Position numbers and translations under genes: made by a program. Below are positions 39,359 to 49,404 of a DNA stretch of 64,000 bases, piece after piece. The notes below the pieces were generated by a model. The model was given only the letters and a program-made list of their open reading frames with translations. It had not been told where the DNA came from and ran no database searches. Each line of letters opens with the position of its first letter. Positions within the stretch are counted from its first letter, which is position 1. The stretch lies in assembly GCF_003667445.1 (NCBI RefSeq), contig NZ_RCTF01000001.1, positions 434,001 to 498,000 on the forward strand. Reading direction: 5' to 3'. Source of the DNA: Xanthobacter tagetidis (lineage in GTDB: Bacteria; Pseudomonadota; Alphaproteobacteria; Rhizobiales; Xanthobacteraceae).

Positions 39359-39541
39359 GGATTGATCTCCCTTCCGCGTTCCGCCCGAAAGCGCGCGTTT
39401 CGGCCGGGAAGTCAAGCGCGGCCACGCTCAGGCCGGGCCGGGCGCCGGCGCCCGCTTTGCTCGCATCGCCACCGGCAAAACGCAAAGGTTGCGCTTGCCC
39501 GGCCTTGCTTAGTATTTCTGGGTGAGGGGGAGGGGGAACAC

Positions 39542-39985
39542 ATGGGACACGGAGCTTCTTTACTTCGCCTCATCCGCCGCGCCGCCGTCGCGCTGGCCGT
39601 GTCGGGCGTTGCGGGCGCGGCCGAGGCGGCGGTGGTGGCGCGCGTCGACCTCTCGTCGCAGCGCATGACGGTGACGGTGAACGGCGTCCCGTCTTATTCC
39701 TGGCCGGTCTCCACAGCGCGGCGGGGCTATGTGACCCCCACCGGCACCTACCGGCCGCAGCGCATGTACCGCTCGTACTTCTCGCGCAAATACTACAATT
39801 CGCCGATGCCCTACTCGATCTTCTTCCGTGGCGGCTATGCGATCCACGGCAGCACCGCCATCAGCCAATTGGGCTCGCCCGCCTCCCACGGCTGCATCCG
39901 CCTGCACCCCGGCAATGCGGCGACGCTCTACGCGCTGGTGCAGGCGCACGGCCCCGGCGACACCGTCATCCTCATCACCTACTGA
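39542..39985 (+). CDS. exported L,D-transpeptidase (ErfK/YbiS/YkuD type)
   Basis: 147 residues. Signal peptide (LIRRAAVALAVSGVAGAAEA), then a minimal YkuD domain: RVDLSSQRMTVTVNG, WPVSTARRGYVTPTGTY, AIHGSTAISQLGSPASHGCIRLHPGNA with catalytic His and Cys in the classical SHGCIRL motif. It makes 3-3 peptidoglycan cross-links or anchors envelope proteins in the periplasm. GGGGGAGGGG precedes the ATG. A long palindrome follows the stop. Confidence 0.9.
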   Translation: MGHGASLLRLIRRAAVALAVSGVAGAAEAAVVARVDLSSQRMTVTVNGVPSYSWPVSTARRGYVTPTGTYRPQRMYRSYFSRKYYNSPMPYSIFFRGGYAIHGSTAISQLGSPASHGCIRLHPGNAATLYALVQAHGPGDTVILITY

Positions 39986-41698
<1,713 letters not shown>

Positions 41699-41853
41699 GG
41701 CTGCGGCCGGCCAGGCCGTCGCGCCCCGCATCGCTCCCCCGCCGAGCACAAGGCCGGCGGATCGTGCCGCCGATGGCCCGGGTGGGTTAGGTGGGAGGGT
41801 GGCGTGGGAGGGTGAGGCGGTCCGCCGCCCATGCGGCCTGTCCGCGCCTCACA

Positions 41854-41963
41854 TGAAACAGGCCGCTTGCGCGGCCTGTTGAACCCTCGCCTCTTGAAAC
41901 AGCCCGCTCACGCGGCCTGTTGAGCCGTTGCCTCTTGAAACAGTCCGCTCACGCGGCCTGTTT
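41854..41963. repeat. three copies of a 41-bp tandem repeat at the 3' end of ilvE
   Basis: Units begin with TGAAACAG at 41854, 41895 and 41936, exactly 41 bp apart; the third is partial. Each contains a CCGC-NNNN-GCGG stem flanked by AACAG and CTGTT. The third unit contains the last codons and stop of ilvE (stop at 41949-41951). The other two look like tandem copies of that 3' end placed after the gene. See the terminator entry for the most perfect stem. Confidence 0.85.
41857..41880. terminator. terminator hairpin between convergent guaB and ilvE
   Basis: AACAGGCCGC and GCGGCCTGTT form a perfect 10-bp stem with a 4-base loop. This is the distal, perfect copy of a stem present three times; the copies at 41898-41921 and 41939-41962 each have one mismatch. 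The first mismatch-bearing copy overlaps the ilvE stop. Confidence 0.6.
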
Positions 41964-42842
41964 CTTGGGCTGCACTTCCGCCGAATAGGCGTCCATGAGC
42001 TGGTGGGTGATGCCCGTGGGGGTGAAGGTCCAGTCGGCGATGGAGCCGACCGGCGTCACCTCGGCGGCGGTGCCGGTGATGAAGCATTCCGAGAAGTCGG
42101 ACAGCTCCTCCGGCTTGATGTGGCGCTCCACCACCTCGATGCCGTGCCGGCGCGCGAGGTCGATCACCGTGCGGCGGGTGATGCCGTCCAGGAAGCAGTC
42201 CGGGGTCGGGGTGTGGATCACGCCGTCCTTGACGAAGAACAGGTTGGCACCGGTGCACTCGGCGACCAGGCCGCGATAGTCCAGCATCATCGCGTCGGCA
42301 TAGCCGCGCCGCTCGGCCCGGTGCTTGGAGATGGTGCAGATCATGTAGAGGCCCGCCGCCTTGGCGCGGCAGGGAATGGTGGCCGGGTCGGGCCGGCGCC
42401 ACTCCGACAGATCGAGCCTCAGGCCCTTCAGGCGCTGCTCGGGGTCGAAATAGCTCGGCCACTCCCACACGCCAACGGCGAGGTGGATTTTGTTGTTCTG
42501 CGCCGAGACGCCCATCATCTCGCTGCCGCGCCACGCCACCGGGCGGACATAGGCGTTGGTCAGGTTGTTCTTCTCCAGCGTCAGGCGCTTGGCGGCGTCG
42601 ATCTCGGAGATGGTGTAGGGGATGGTGAAGTCCAGCATCTCCGCCGACAGGCGCAGGCGCTCGGAATGCTCCGAGGACTTGAAGATCTCCCCGCCATAGG
42701 CGCGCTCGCCCTCGAACACGCAGCTCGCATAGTGCAGGCCGTGGGAGAGCACGTGCAGCTTGGCATCGCGCCAGGGCACCAGGGCCCCGTCGTACCAGAT
42801 GAAGCCGTCACGTTGATCGAAGGGGACAGACGCCACGCTCAT
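41949..42842 (-). CDS. ilvE: branched-chain amino acid aminotransferase
   Basis: 297 residues from ATG 42842 (GAGGAGG upstream). Pyridoxal-phosphate enzyme of fold type IV that transaminates leucine, isoleucine and valine. Motifs: FIWYDGALVPWRDAKLHVLSHGLHYASCVFEGERAY, RPVAWRGSEMMGV, the PLP lysine in CRAKAAGLYMICTISKH, MLDYRGLVAECTGANLFF and ECFITGTAAEVTPVG. D-amino-acid aminotransferases share the fold, but the FEGERAY/KAAG context fits IlvE. Divergent from a MarR gene across 207 bp. Confidence 0.93.
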   Translation of the reverse strand: MSVASVPFDQRDGFIWYDGALVPWRDAKLHVLSHGLHYASCVFEGERAYGGEIFKSSEHSERLRLSAEMLDFTIPYTISEIDAAKRLTLEKNNLTNAYVRPVAWRGSEMMGVSAQNNKIHLAVGVWEWPSYFDPEQRLKGLRLDLSEWRRPDPATIPCRAKAAGLYMICTISKHRAERRGYADAMMLDYRGLVAECTGANLFFVKDGVIHTPTPDCFLDGITRRTVIDLARRHGIEVVERHIKPEELSDFSECFITGTAAEVTPVGSIADWTFTPTGITHQLMDAYSAEVQPKKQAA

Positions 42843-42920
42843 GATGAAAACTCCTCCTCGGCGCGCAAATGCCCGCCGCCTCCCCACGGGCCCGCATTTG
42901 CTTTGCAGCGGTGCCACATG

Positions 42921-42930
42921 AAGATATCTT
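42921..42930. promoter_or_regulatory. 10-bp AT-rich palindrome in the ilvE / marR promoter
   Basis: AAGATATCTT is a perfect palindrome, 78 bp before ilvE and 119 bp before the MarR gene, within an AT-rich patch of a GC-rich genome. MarR proteins commonly bind such sites near their own gene, so it is a candidate operator for the divergent regulator. Confidence 0.4.
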
Positions 42931-43049
42931 TACGCCCGCTAAGGAAGCTGGCAACACCGCGAAAGGATCGAACGTCTGCGATATCGTCGGCGACCGATCA
43001 TTTCGCGAAACAGAGTTCCTGCGTAACGATCACACCGAAAAAAGTCAAC

Positions 43050-43592
43050 ATGGCTGACATAAACATTCTCGCCGCCCCTCCCGCCCAAGCCGAGCGCGCC
43101 GCCCCGGCCGAGCGCGGCGAAGACGCGCCGCTGGTGGATCTGATCGAGCTCTTCTTCTTCGCATACCGGGATTTCGTGGGCGATCCCGACGAGATTCTCG
43201 CGCCCATCGGCTTCGGCCGCGCGCACCACCGGGTCATCCATTTCGTGAACCGGCACCCCGGCATGCGTGTCACGGACCTGCTCGACATCCTGCGCATCAC
43301 CAAGCAGAGCCTCGGCCGGGTGCTCCGCGAGCTGGTGGACGAGGGTTTCGTGGAGAGCCGCGCGGGGGCCTCGGACCGCCGCCAGCGGCTGCTGTTCCCC
43401 ACCCCCAAGGGCGAGACGCTGGCGCGCCAGTTCACCGAGATCCAGGGCCGGCGCATCTCGCGCGCGCTCGACGCCTGCGGGCCGAACGGCCGCGAGGGGG
43501 CCTACCGCTTCCTTCTCGCCATGATCAACCCCGATGATCGCGCCGCGGTCGAGCGGCTGATCCAGCGCGCCGACAAGGCGCGGCGCGCCTGA
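43050..43592 (+). CDS. MarR-family regulator (PetP-like)
   Basis: 180 residues from ATG 43050. Helical dimerisation part (LIELFFFAYRDFVGDPDEILAPIGFGRAHHRVIHFVNRHPG), winged helix with TDLLDILRITKQSLGRVLRELVDEGFVES and wing RAGASDRRQRLLFPTPKGETLA. The protein stands directly before an OmpR-type response regulator gene. In Rhodobacter capsulatus a MarR-type PetP and regulator PetR form such a pair; the similarity in order and in the FGRAHHRVIHF region suggests a homologous module. Confidence 0.85.
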   Translation: MADINILAAPPAQAERAAPAERGEDAPLVDLIELFFFAYRDFVGDPDEILAPIGFGRAHHRVIHFVNRHPGMRVTDLLDILRITKQSLGRVLRELVDEGFVESRAGASDRRQRLLFPTPKGETLARQFTEIQGRRISRALDACGPNGREGAYRFLLAMINPDDRAAVERLIQRADKARRA

Positions 43593-43658
43593 GACCCGCC
43601 GCCCGCGCGCCACAGACCACGAGAGCCCCGCGCGCGGCGCGGGCGCCGGGAGCATTCG

Positions 43659-44381
43659 ATGTCCGAGACCGCCACCGCACCCTCCGCCCAGGCGCGCCTG
43701 CCGGACGACGCGCCCCATCTTCTGGTGGTGGACGACGACAGCCGCATCCGCACCCTGCTGATGCGGTTCCTGAGCGAGAACGGATACCGCGTCACCACCG
43801 CCGCCTCCGCCGCCGAGGCGCGCGCGCGGCTTGACGGGCTCGCCTTCGACCTTCTGGTGCTCGACGTGATGATGCCCGGCGAGAGCGGCATCGACCTCGC
43901 CCGCTCCCTGCGCACCACCTCCGCCGTACCGATCCTCATGCTCACCGCCCGGTCCGAGATCGCCGACCGCATCAACGGTCTGGAAGCGGGCGTCGACGAC
44001 TATCTCGGCAAGCCGTTCGAGCCGCGCGAATTGCTGCTGCGCATCGGCTCGATCCTGAAGCGCGCCGCCCCGCCGCCCCAGAAGGCGATCGAAAGCGTGA
44101 AGTTCGGCGACTTCACGTTCCATCTGGACCGCGGCGAGCTGACCCGCGCCGGCGAGGTGGTGCGCATCACCGAGCGCGAGCGCGACATGCTGCGCACGCT
44201 CGCCACCGAGCCGGGCGAGACCGTGCCGCGCCTCGCGCTGGCGGGCGGCGGCGCCATCTCCGAGCGCGCCGTGGACGTGCAGGTGAACCGCCTCAGGCGC
44301 AAGATCGAGCGCGATCCCGCCAATCCCGCGCACCTGCAGACCGTGCGCGGCATCGGCTACCGGCTGGTGGTGACCCCTTGA
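43659..44381 (+). CDS. OmpR-family response regulator (PetR-like)
   Basis: 240 residues. Receiver domain with VVDDDSRIR, phosphoacceptor in LLVLDVMMPGESG, LTARSE and GKPFEPREL; C-terminal winged helix from about 145 (FHLDRGELTRAGEVVRITERERDML, ERAVDVQVNRLRRKIERDP, RGIGYRLV). The TTG start of the histidine kinase overlaps its stop by four bases, so kinase and regulator are a cognate pair. MarR gene upstream is 66 bp away. Confidence 0.93.
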   Translation: MSETATAPSAQARLPDDAPHLLVVDDDSRIRTLLMRFLSENGYRVTTAASAAEARARLDGLAFDLLVLDVMMPGESGIDLARSLRTTSAVPILMLTARSEIADRINGLEAGVDDYLGKPFEPRELLLRIGSILKRAAPPPQKAIESVKFGDFTFHLDRGELTRAGEVVRITERERDMLRTLATEPGETVPRLALAGGGAISERAVDVQVNRLRRKIERDPANPAHLQTVRGIGYRLVVTP

Positions 44382-45766
44382 GCACGACCGACACGGGGCT
44401 GGGGGCCCTCAGAAGCCTCGGCGTCCGGCTGGGGGAGGCCAACGCGAAATTCTCCGCGTGGCTCAACCGCGTGATGCCGAAGGGGCTCTATCCGAGGTCG
44501 CTGCTCATCATCGTCACGCCCATGGTGATCCTCCAGTCCGTGGTCGCCTTCGTGTTCATGGAGCGCCACTACAACACCGTGACGCGGCGGCTCTCGGCCT
44601 CCGTGAGCCAGGACATCTCGGCCGTGGTGGCGCTCTACAAGGTCCTGCCGCCGGACAAGGACCACGCGATCCTGCGCCGCATCGCCTGGCGCAACCTGCT
44701 GCTCAATGTCGAGGTGCTGCCGCCCGACCCGCTGCCGCCGCAGGGACCGAAGCCGTTCTTCTCGATCCTCGACAGCGCGCTCTCGCGCGAGATCGGCAAG
44801 CGCGTCAGCCAGCCGTTCTGGATCGACACCGTGGGCCGCTCCGACCTCATCGACGTGCGCATCCAGATGGACGACGCGGTGCTGCGCATCTTCGCCCCGC
44901 GCAGCGCGGCCTACGCCTCCAACTCGCACATCTTCCTGTTGTGGATGGTGGGCACCTCGCTGGTGCTGCTCACCGTCGCCATCCTGTTCCTGCGCAACCA
45001 GATCCGCCCGATCGAGAACCTCGCCGACGCGGCCGAGGCATTCGGCAAGGGGCGGGACGTGGAGAATTTCCGCCCCTGGGGGGCGCGCGAGGTGCGCCGG
45101 GCGGCGATCGCCTTCCTGGAGATGAAGCGGCGCATCGAGCGGCAGATCGAGCAGCGCACCACCATGCTGGCGGGCGTGTCGCACGACATGCGCACCATCC
45201 TCACCCGCTTCAAGCTGGAACTCGCCTTCCTGCCCGAGGGGCCGGAGGTGGAGGCGCTGAAGAAGGACGTGGACGAACTGCAGGGCATGCTTGAGGCCTA
45301 TCTCGCCTTCGCCCGCGGCGATCCCGGCGAGCAGGCCCAGCTCACCGACATGAGCCAGCTCATCGAGGACCTGCGCCTCAATGCCGAGCGCGACGGCGCG
45401 GTGGCGCGCGCGAGCTTCATGGGGCCGCCGCTGGTGGAGGTGAAGGCCGAGCAGCTCAAGCGCTGCATCGGCAACCTCGTCGGCAATGCGGTGCGCTACG
45501 CGAAGACGCTGGAGATCACCGGCACGCGCGACGCGCGCTATCTCATCGTCAGCATCGACGACGACGGGCCGGGCATTCCCGAGGAGAAGCGCGAAGAGGT
45601 GTTCCGCCCCTTCCTGCGCCTCGACGACGCGCGCAACCAGGACGCCTCCGGCACCGGCCTCGGCCTGTCCATCGCCCGCGACATCGCCCGCGCCCACGGC
45701 GGCGACGTGGTGCTCGCCGACAGCCCCATGGGCGGGCTCAGGGCCACCCTGCGCCTGCCGGTCTGA
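44378..45766 (+). CDS. EnvZ-like membrane histidine kinase
   Basis: 462 residues, TTG start overlapping the regulator gene. First membrane segment at about 41-61, periplasmic loop of about 120 residues, second segment at about 184-205 (IFLLWMVGTSLVLLTVAILFL), HAMP linker 206-258, HisKA with His269 in LAGVSHDMRTILTRFKLEL, and HATPase with NLVGNAVRYAKT, DDDGPGIP and GTGLGLSIARDIARAHGG. The layout is that of EnvZ; the signal is unknown. Forms one unit with the two genes before it. Confidence 0.93.
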   Translation: MSTTDTGLGALRSLGVRLGEANAKFSAWLNRVMPKGLYPRSLLIIVTPMVILQSVVAFVFMERHYNTVTRRLSASVSQDISAVVALYKVLPPDKDHAILRRIAWRNLLLNVEVLPPDPLPPQGPKPFFSILDSALSREIGKRVSQPFWIDTVGRSDLIDVRIQMDDAVLRIFAPRSAAYASNSHIFLLWMVGTSLVLLTVAILFLRNQIRPIENLADAAEAFGKGRDVENFRPWGAREVRRAAIAFLEMKRRIERQIEQRTTMLAGVSHDMRTILTRFKLELAFLPEGPEVEALKKDVDELQGMLEAYLAFARGDPGEQAQLTDMSQLIEDLRLNAERDGAVARASFMGPPLVEVKAEQLKRCIGNLVGNAVRYAKTLEITGTRDARYLIVSIDDDGPGIPEEKREEVFRPFLRLDDARNQDASGTGLGLSIARDIARAHGGDVVLADSPMGGLRATLRLPV

Positions 45767-45773
45767 TGGCGCG

Positions 45774-46400
45774 TCATCCCGCCGGACCGCCGGCCGCCGC
45801 GTCCCGCTCCGCCAGCGCCGCCTCCAGCTCGGCGATGCGGGCGCGCATGGCGTGGACGGAGGGCGCGAGATCGGCCGCGGTGAAGCGCGGCGTGATGTGC
45901 TGCGAGCAGTTCCACTCGAACGCCTCCACCGAGATGACGAAGGCCCGCTCCACGCGCGCCTTGTAGCCGGCGTCGCTCAGCAACGCCACGAAGTCCGGGT
46001 CTGAGCCTGCGTCCACCGCGCGCATCCGCCCGAGCAGCTTCAGGCGGGCGCGGCGCGCATAGTCCATGAAGAACAGCGCGACGCGGTCGTCGGCGCTGGC
46101 ATTGCCGAGGCTGATATACTGCCGGTTGCCGCGGAAATCGGCGAAGCCGATGGTCGCCGGGTCGAGGATCTTCACGAAGCCCGGCGGTCCGCCGCGATGC
46201 TGCATGTAGGGCCAGCCGGTCTCGGTGACGCTGGCGAGATAGAAGCTGTCCCGCGCGCCGATGAAGGCGGCTTCCGGCTCGCCGATGCGGTCGGGACCGT
46301 CCGCCCCGAGCCGGTGCGTGAAAGCCTCGCGGCTGCCATTGGCCGCCTGCGCGGCCAGCACGGCGGGGGTGAAGACGGTTTCCAGGAAGCGAGCGGTCAT
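45774..46400 (-). CDS. pyridoxamine 5'-phosphate oxidase-like flavin protein
   Basis: 208 residues. Split-barrel flavin-binding fold: FIGARDSFYLASVTETGWPYMQHRGGPPGFVKILDP, IGFADFRGNRQYISLGNASADDRVALFFMDYARRARLKLLGR. The C-terminal 30 residues look like a coiled coil (MRARIAELEAALAERDAA). The ATG overlaps the TetR stop as ATGA, so it is translated with that regulator and is its likely target. Substrate unknown; such proteins often act on small xenobiotics or F420/FMN cofactors. Confidence 0.82.
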   Translation of the reverse strand: MTARFLETVFTPAVLAAQAANGSREAFTHRLGADGPDRIGEPEAAFIGARDSFYLASVTETGWPYMQHRGGPPGFVKILDPATIGFADFRGNRQYISLGNASADDRVALFFMDYARRARLKLLGRMRAVDAGSDPDFVALLSDAGYKARVERAFVISVEAFEWNCSQHITPRFTAADLAPSVHAMRARIAELEAALAERDAAAGGPAG

Positions 46401-46960
46401 CCGAGAAGCTCCTGCGGCAGGTCGTCCAGCATCTGGCGAAATGGCGTGTGAGAACCGAGCGCGCGGGCCATCACCAGGCTGCCCTGGATCATCATCACGG
46501 CGCGGACGGCGCGGCGGCGCGCCGCGTCGGGCGGGTGGCCGGCCTCGGCGGCGAGCGCGGCGAACGCGGCGACGGTGCGCTCCAGCGACCCCTTGATGCG
46601 CTCGGCGAAGGGTCCGTCCTCCCGCCCCTGCGGCGCCAGCATGTTGAGGAGGCACGCCCGCTGGCCGCCGGCATAAAAGGCATCGAGCCCCGCGAGCGCC
46701 GCGTCGAGTCGCGCGCGCGGCGCGCCCGGCGCATCAAGCGGGGCCAGGACCTGCGCGCGAAAAGCGTCGCGCGAGCTGTCGAGCACCTGCTCCGCCATCT
46801 GCTGCTTGCCGCCGGGAAAGCGGTGATAGAGGCTCGCTTTCCTGAGCCCGGCCTCCTGCGCGAGGCGCTCCAGCGATGCACCGGAAAAGCCGGTCCGCCG
46901 GAACACTTCGGCGAGCCGCGTCAGGAGGGCCGCATCATCGGTGGTCTGGGGCCGCGCCAT
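46397..46960 (-). CDS. TetR-family regulator
   Basis: 187 residues from ATG 46960 (GTG at 46966 also possible). N-terminal helix-turn-helix LAEVFRRTGFSGASLERLAQEAGLRKASLYHRFPGGKQQMAEQVL is that of TetR proteins; the C-terminal helical ligand domain has the LLNMLAPQGREDGPFAERIKGSLERTVAAFAALAAEAG pattern of the LmrA/YxaF-like branch. Co-translated with the flavin-binding gene. A palindrome 15-24 bp upstream of its start is a likely self-operator. Confidence 0.9.
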   Translation of the reverse strand: MARPQTTDDAALLTRLAEVFRRTGFSGASLERLAQEAGLRKASLYHRFPGGKQQMAEQVLDSSRDAFRAQVLAPLDAPGAPRARLDAALAGLDAFYAGGQRACLLNMLAPQGREDGPFAERIKGSLERTVAAFAALAAEAGHPPDAARRRAVRAVMMIQGSLVMARALGSHTPFRQMLDDLPQELLG

Positions 46961-46974
46961 GGTCACATATTTTC

Positions 46975-46984
46975 CGAACGTTCG
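46975..46984. promoter_or_regulatory. candidate TetR operator
   Basis: CGAACGTTCG is a perfect 10-bp palindrome within TTCCGAACGTTCGTTCCGGAA-type sequence, directly before the TetR gene. The right side repeats the GTTC(C/G) element, giving a second overlapping half site. Position over the promoter fits autorepression. Confidence 0.5.
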
Positions 46985-47118
46985 TTCCGGAATTTTGTGA
47001 CATCATTTCCACCCCCTGGCAAGCGCGGAGCGGTGCTGCGGCATCGGGGCGCCCATGCGAAAAAGCAGGGTCTGGAAAGCAGGGTCTGGCGGCGTCCCGG
47101 ACCGGCGCCGCCGGCGGC

Positions 47119-47478
47119 TCAGAACAGCCGGCCGCCGTCCGGCACTTTCACGGAGGGCGAGACTAGCACCACGGCGCCGTTCTCGTCCGGAAAGCCCAGG
47201 GTGAGCACCTGCGACATGACGGGGCCGATCTGGCGCGGCGGGAAGTTCACCACCGCCGCCACCTGCCGGCCGACCAGCTGCTCCGGCGTGTAGTGCACGG
47301 TGATCTGGGCCGACGAGCGCCTGGTGCCGATCTCGGGTCCGAAGTCGATGGTGAGCTTGAAGGCCGGCTTGCGCGCCTCGGGAAACGGCTCGGCGGCGAC
47401 GATGGTGCCGACTCGGATGTCCACCTTCATGAAGTCGTCGAAGGAGATGGTCCCGCTCGCCGTGTCCTCGCCCGCCAT
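47119..47478 (-). CDS. csaA: CsaA-like tRNA-binding protein
   Basis: 119 residues from ATG 47478 (GGGAGG upstream). A single EMAP/tRNA-binding OB-fold: FMKVDIRVGTIVAAEPFPEARKPAFKLTIDFG, SSAQITVHYTPEQLVGRQVAAVVNFPPRQIGP, MSQVLTLGFPDENGAVVLVSP. CsaA binds tRNA and has been described as an export chaperone in Bacillus. Normal length. Follows the TetR gene but on its own promoter. Confidence 0.9.
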   Translation of the reverse strand: MAGEDTASGTISFDDFMKVDIRVGTIVAAEPFPEARKPAFKLTIDFGPEIGTRRSSAQITVHYTPEQLVGRQVAAVVNFPPRQIGPVMSQVLTLGFPDENGAVVLVSPSVKVPDGGRLF

Positions 47479-47564
47479 GCTCGCCTCCCGGATTGAGGGG
47501 GCGACTAAGGCGTCGCACGGCAGCCGGGTCAAGGGTGGCTCTTCTTCAATCGCGCTCGGCCCCC

Positions 47565-49145
47565 TCACCCCAGCGCCACCACCACCCCCTCATTGGCCCG
47601 CAGCGCCAGGGCGCCGTTCACCGCCTCCCCTTCCCGGTCGCAGAAGGTGGAGAGCAGCACCTCGCCCTTCGGCCCGCCGTCCGGCAGCGCGAGCGCGAGC
47701 GGATCGCCGCCGAGATTGAGCGCCACCAGGAGCCGCTCGCCCTCGGTCTCGCGCAGGTAAGCGAGCAGCCCGCCCTGCGCGCCCAGACTGCGGTAGGAGC
47801 CGCGCGCCAGCGCCGCCCGCGACCGGCGCAGCGCCAGCAGCGACCGCGTGAGCGTGAGCATCGAGAACGGTCCGGCCTTTTCCACCTGAACGTTCACCTC
47901 GGTGAAGTCGTCCGCCAGCGGAAGCCACGGCTCCACGGTCGAGAAGCCCGCAAACGGGCCGCCGTCCCACTGCATGGGGGTGCGTGCGCCGTCGCGGCCG
48001 AGGCCGAGGCCCGGCACGCGCTTTTCCCATGGGTCCATCACCCGCTCGGGCGGCACCTCCACCTGCGCCATGCCGATCTCGTCGCCGTAATAGAGCGTCG
48101 GGGTCCCGCGCAGCGTCAGCAGCAGCATGGCGGCAACCCGCGCCTGGTCGGGCCCCACCCGGCCGGCGATGCGCGGCCGGTCGTGGTTGGAGAGCACCCA
48201 GTTTGGCCAGGCCCCTTCCGGCAGGCTCGCCTCGTAGCGGGCGATCAGGTCGTCGAGCGCGCGCGCGGTCCACGGCGCCTGGATCAGGGCGAAGTTGAAC
48301 GGCAGGTGGACCCCGCCTCCCTCCCTGCCGTAATAGGCAGCCAGCCGGTCGAACGGCAGATAGGCCTCGCCGATCAGCAGACGGTCGGGGAACTCCTCGG
48401 CCACGCGGCGCATGCCGGCGATCACCCCATGGACCTCCGCCGTGTCGCAGCTGTAAAGCGGCAACAGGCGGCGATAGGGGTTCATGCCCTCCCGGAAGTC
48501 GGGATCCGGCGGGTTGTCGGGGAAGGCCGCGTCCTTCATCACGTGCAGCAGCGCATCGATCCGCAGGCCGTCCACGCCGCGCTTGAACCAGAAGCGCATC
48601 ACGTCGTGCATCGCCCCCACCACCGCGGGATTACGCCAGTTGAGGTCCGGCTGCTCCGGCAGGAAGGCGTGGTAATAATATTGCCCGCTCACCGGATCGC
48701 GCGCCCAGGCGCTGCCGCCGAACTCGGAGAGCCAGTTGTTGGGCGGCCCGCCGTCCGGCGCCGGGTCGCGGAAGATGTACCAGTCGCGCGTGCTGCTCTG
48801 CGGCGAGTTGAGCGCCTCCAGGAACCAGGGATGCCGCTCCGAGGTGTGGTTCGGCACGAAATCCAGGATCACCTTGAGGCCGAGGTCGTGCGCCGCCGTC
48901 ACGAGCGCGTCGAAATCGGCGAGCGTGCCGAACAGGGGATCGACCGCGGCATGATCGGCGACGTCATAGCCGAAGTCGGCCATGGGCGAGGGATAGATGG
49001 GCGAGATCCAGATCGCCGCGACACCGATGTCGGCGAGATAGGGCAGCCGGCTTGTGATGCCGGCAAGGTCGCCCACGCCATCGCCGTTCGCGTCCTGAAA
49101 GGAACGCGGGTAGATCTGGTAAATGACGCCGTCCCGCCACCACAT
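47565..49145 (-). CDS. aglA: GH13 alpha-glucosidase / oligo-1,6-glucosidase
   Basis: 526 residues from ATG 49145 (MWWRDGVIYQIYPRSFQD), the standard family start. Releases glucose from alpha-linked oligosaccharides. All conserved GH13 regions are intact: DFVPNHTSERHPWF, GVDGLRIDAL (nucleophile Asp), LLIGEAYLP (acid/base Glu) and VLSNHDRPRI (third Asp). No signal peptide, so the enzyme is cytoplasmic. Divergent from treS across 259 bp; together they point to maltose/trehalose use or turnover. Confidence 0.92.
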   Translation of the reverse strand: MWWRDGVIYQIYPRSFQDANGDGVGDLAGITSRLPYLADIGVAAIWISPIYPSPMADFGYDVADHAAVDPLFGTLADFDALVTAAHDLGLKVILDFVPNHTSERHPWFLEALNSPQSSTRDWYIFRDPAPDGGPPNNWLSEFGGSAWARDPVSGQYYYHAFLPEQPDLNWRNPAVVGAMHDVMRFWFKRGVDGLRIDALLHVMKDAAFPDNPPDPDFREGMNPYRRLLPLYSCDTAEVHGVIAGMRRVAEEFPDRLLIGEAYLPFDRLAAYYGREGGGVHLPFNFALIQAPWTARALDDLIARYEASLPEGAWPNWVLSNHDRPRIAGRVGPDQARVAAMLLLTLRGTPTLYYGDEIGMAQVEVPPERVMDPWEKRVPGLGLGRDGARTPMQWDGGPFAGFSTVEPWLPLADDFTEVNVQVEKAGPFSMLTLTRSLLALRRSRAALARGSYRSLGAQGGLLAYLRETEGERLLVALNLGGDPLALALPDGGPKGEVLLSTFCDREGEAVNGALALRANEGVVVALG

Positions 49146-49404
49146 GGGCCTCTCCCCGACTCTTTTCACACCATCATGGGCATTCGCCCGCAATGGCGGG
49201 AACCTTGCCGCCGCGCGAGCGTTGGCTCGGCAGTAGCCGGCGTCCGCAACGCTGGCCGGCTGTCCGCGGCCGTCCTTTCGACCGTCCCGCCAAGGAGCTG
49301 CCCGATCTTGCCAGCCCCGTCCCCCTGCCCGCCTTTCCGTTCAGCGCCACTCCCGCCCTGCGCAATGCGCTCCCCCGCCGGACACATCTCACAGGAGCGC
49401 GCTC

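Noticed and set aside
41854..41963. CRISPR-like array
   Set aside because: Only three units, no constant spacer/repeat alternation, and one unit is coding sequence of ilvE; it is a plain tandem repeat.
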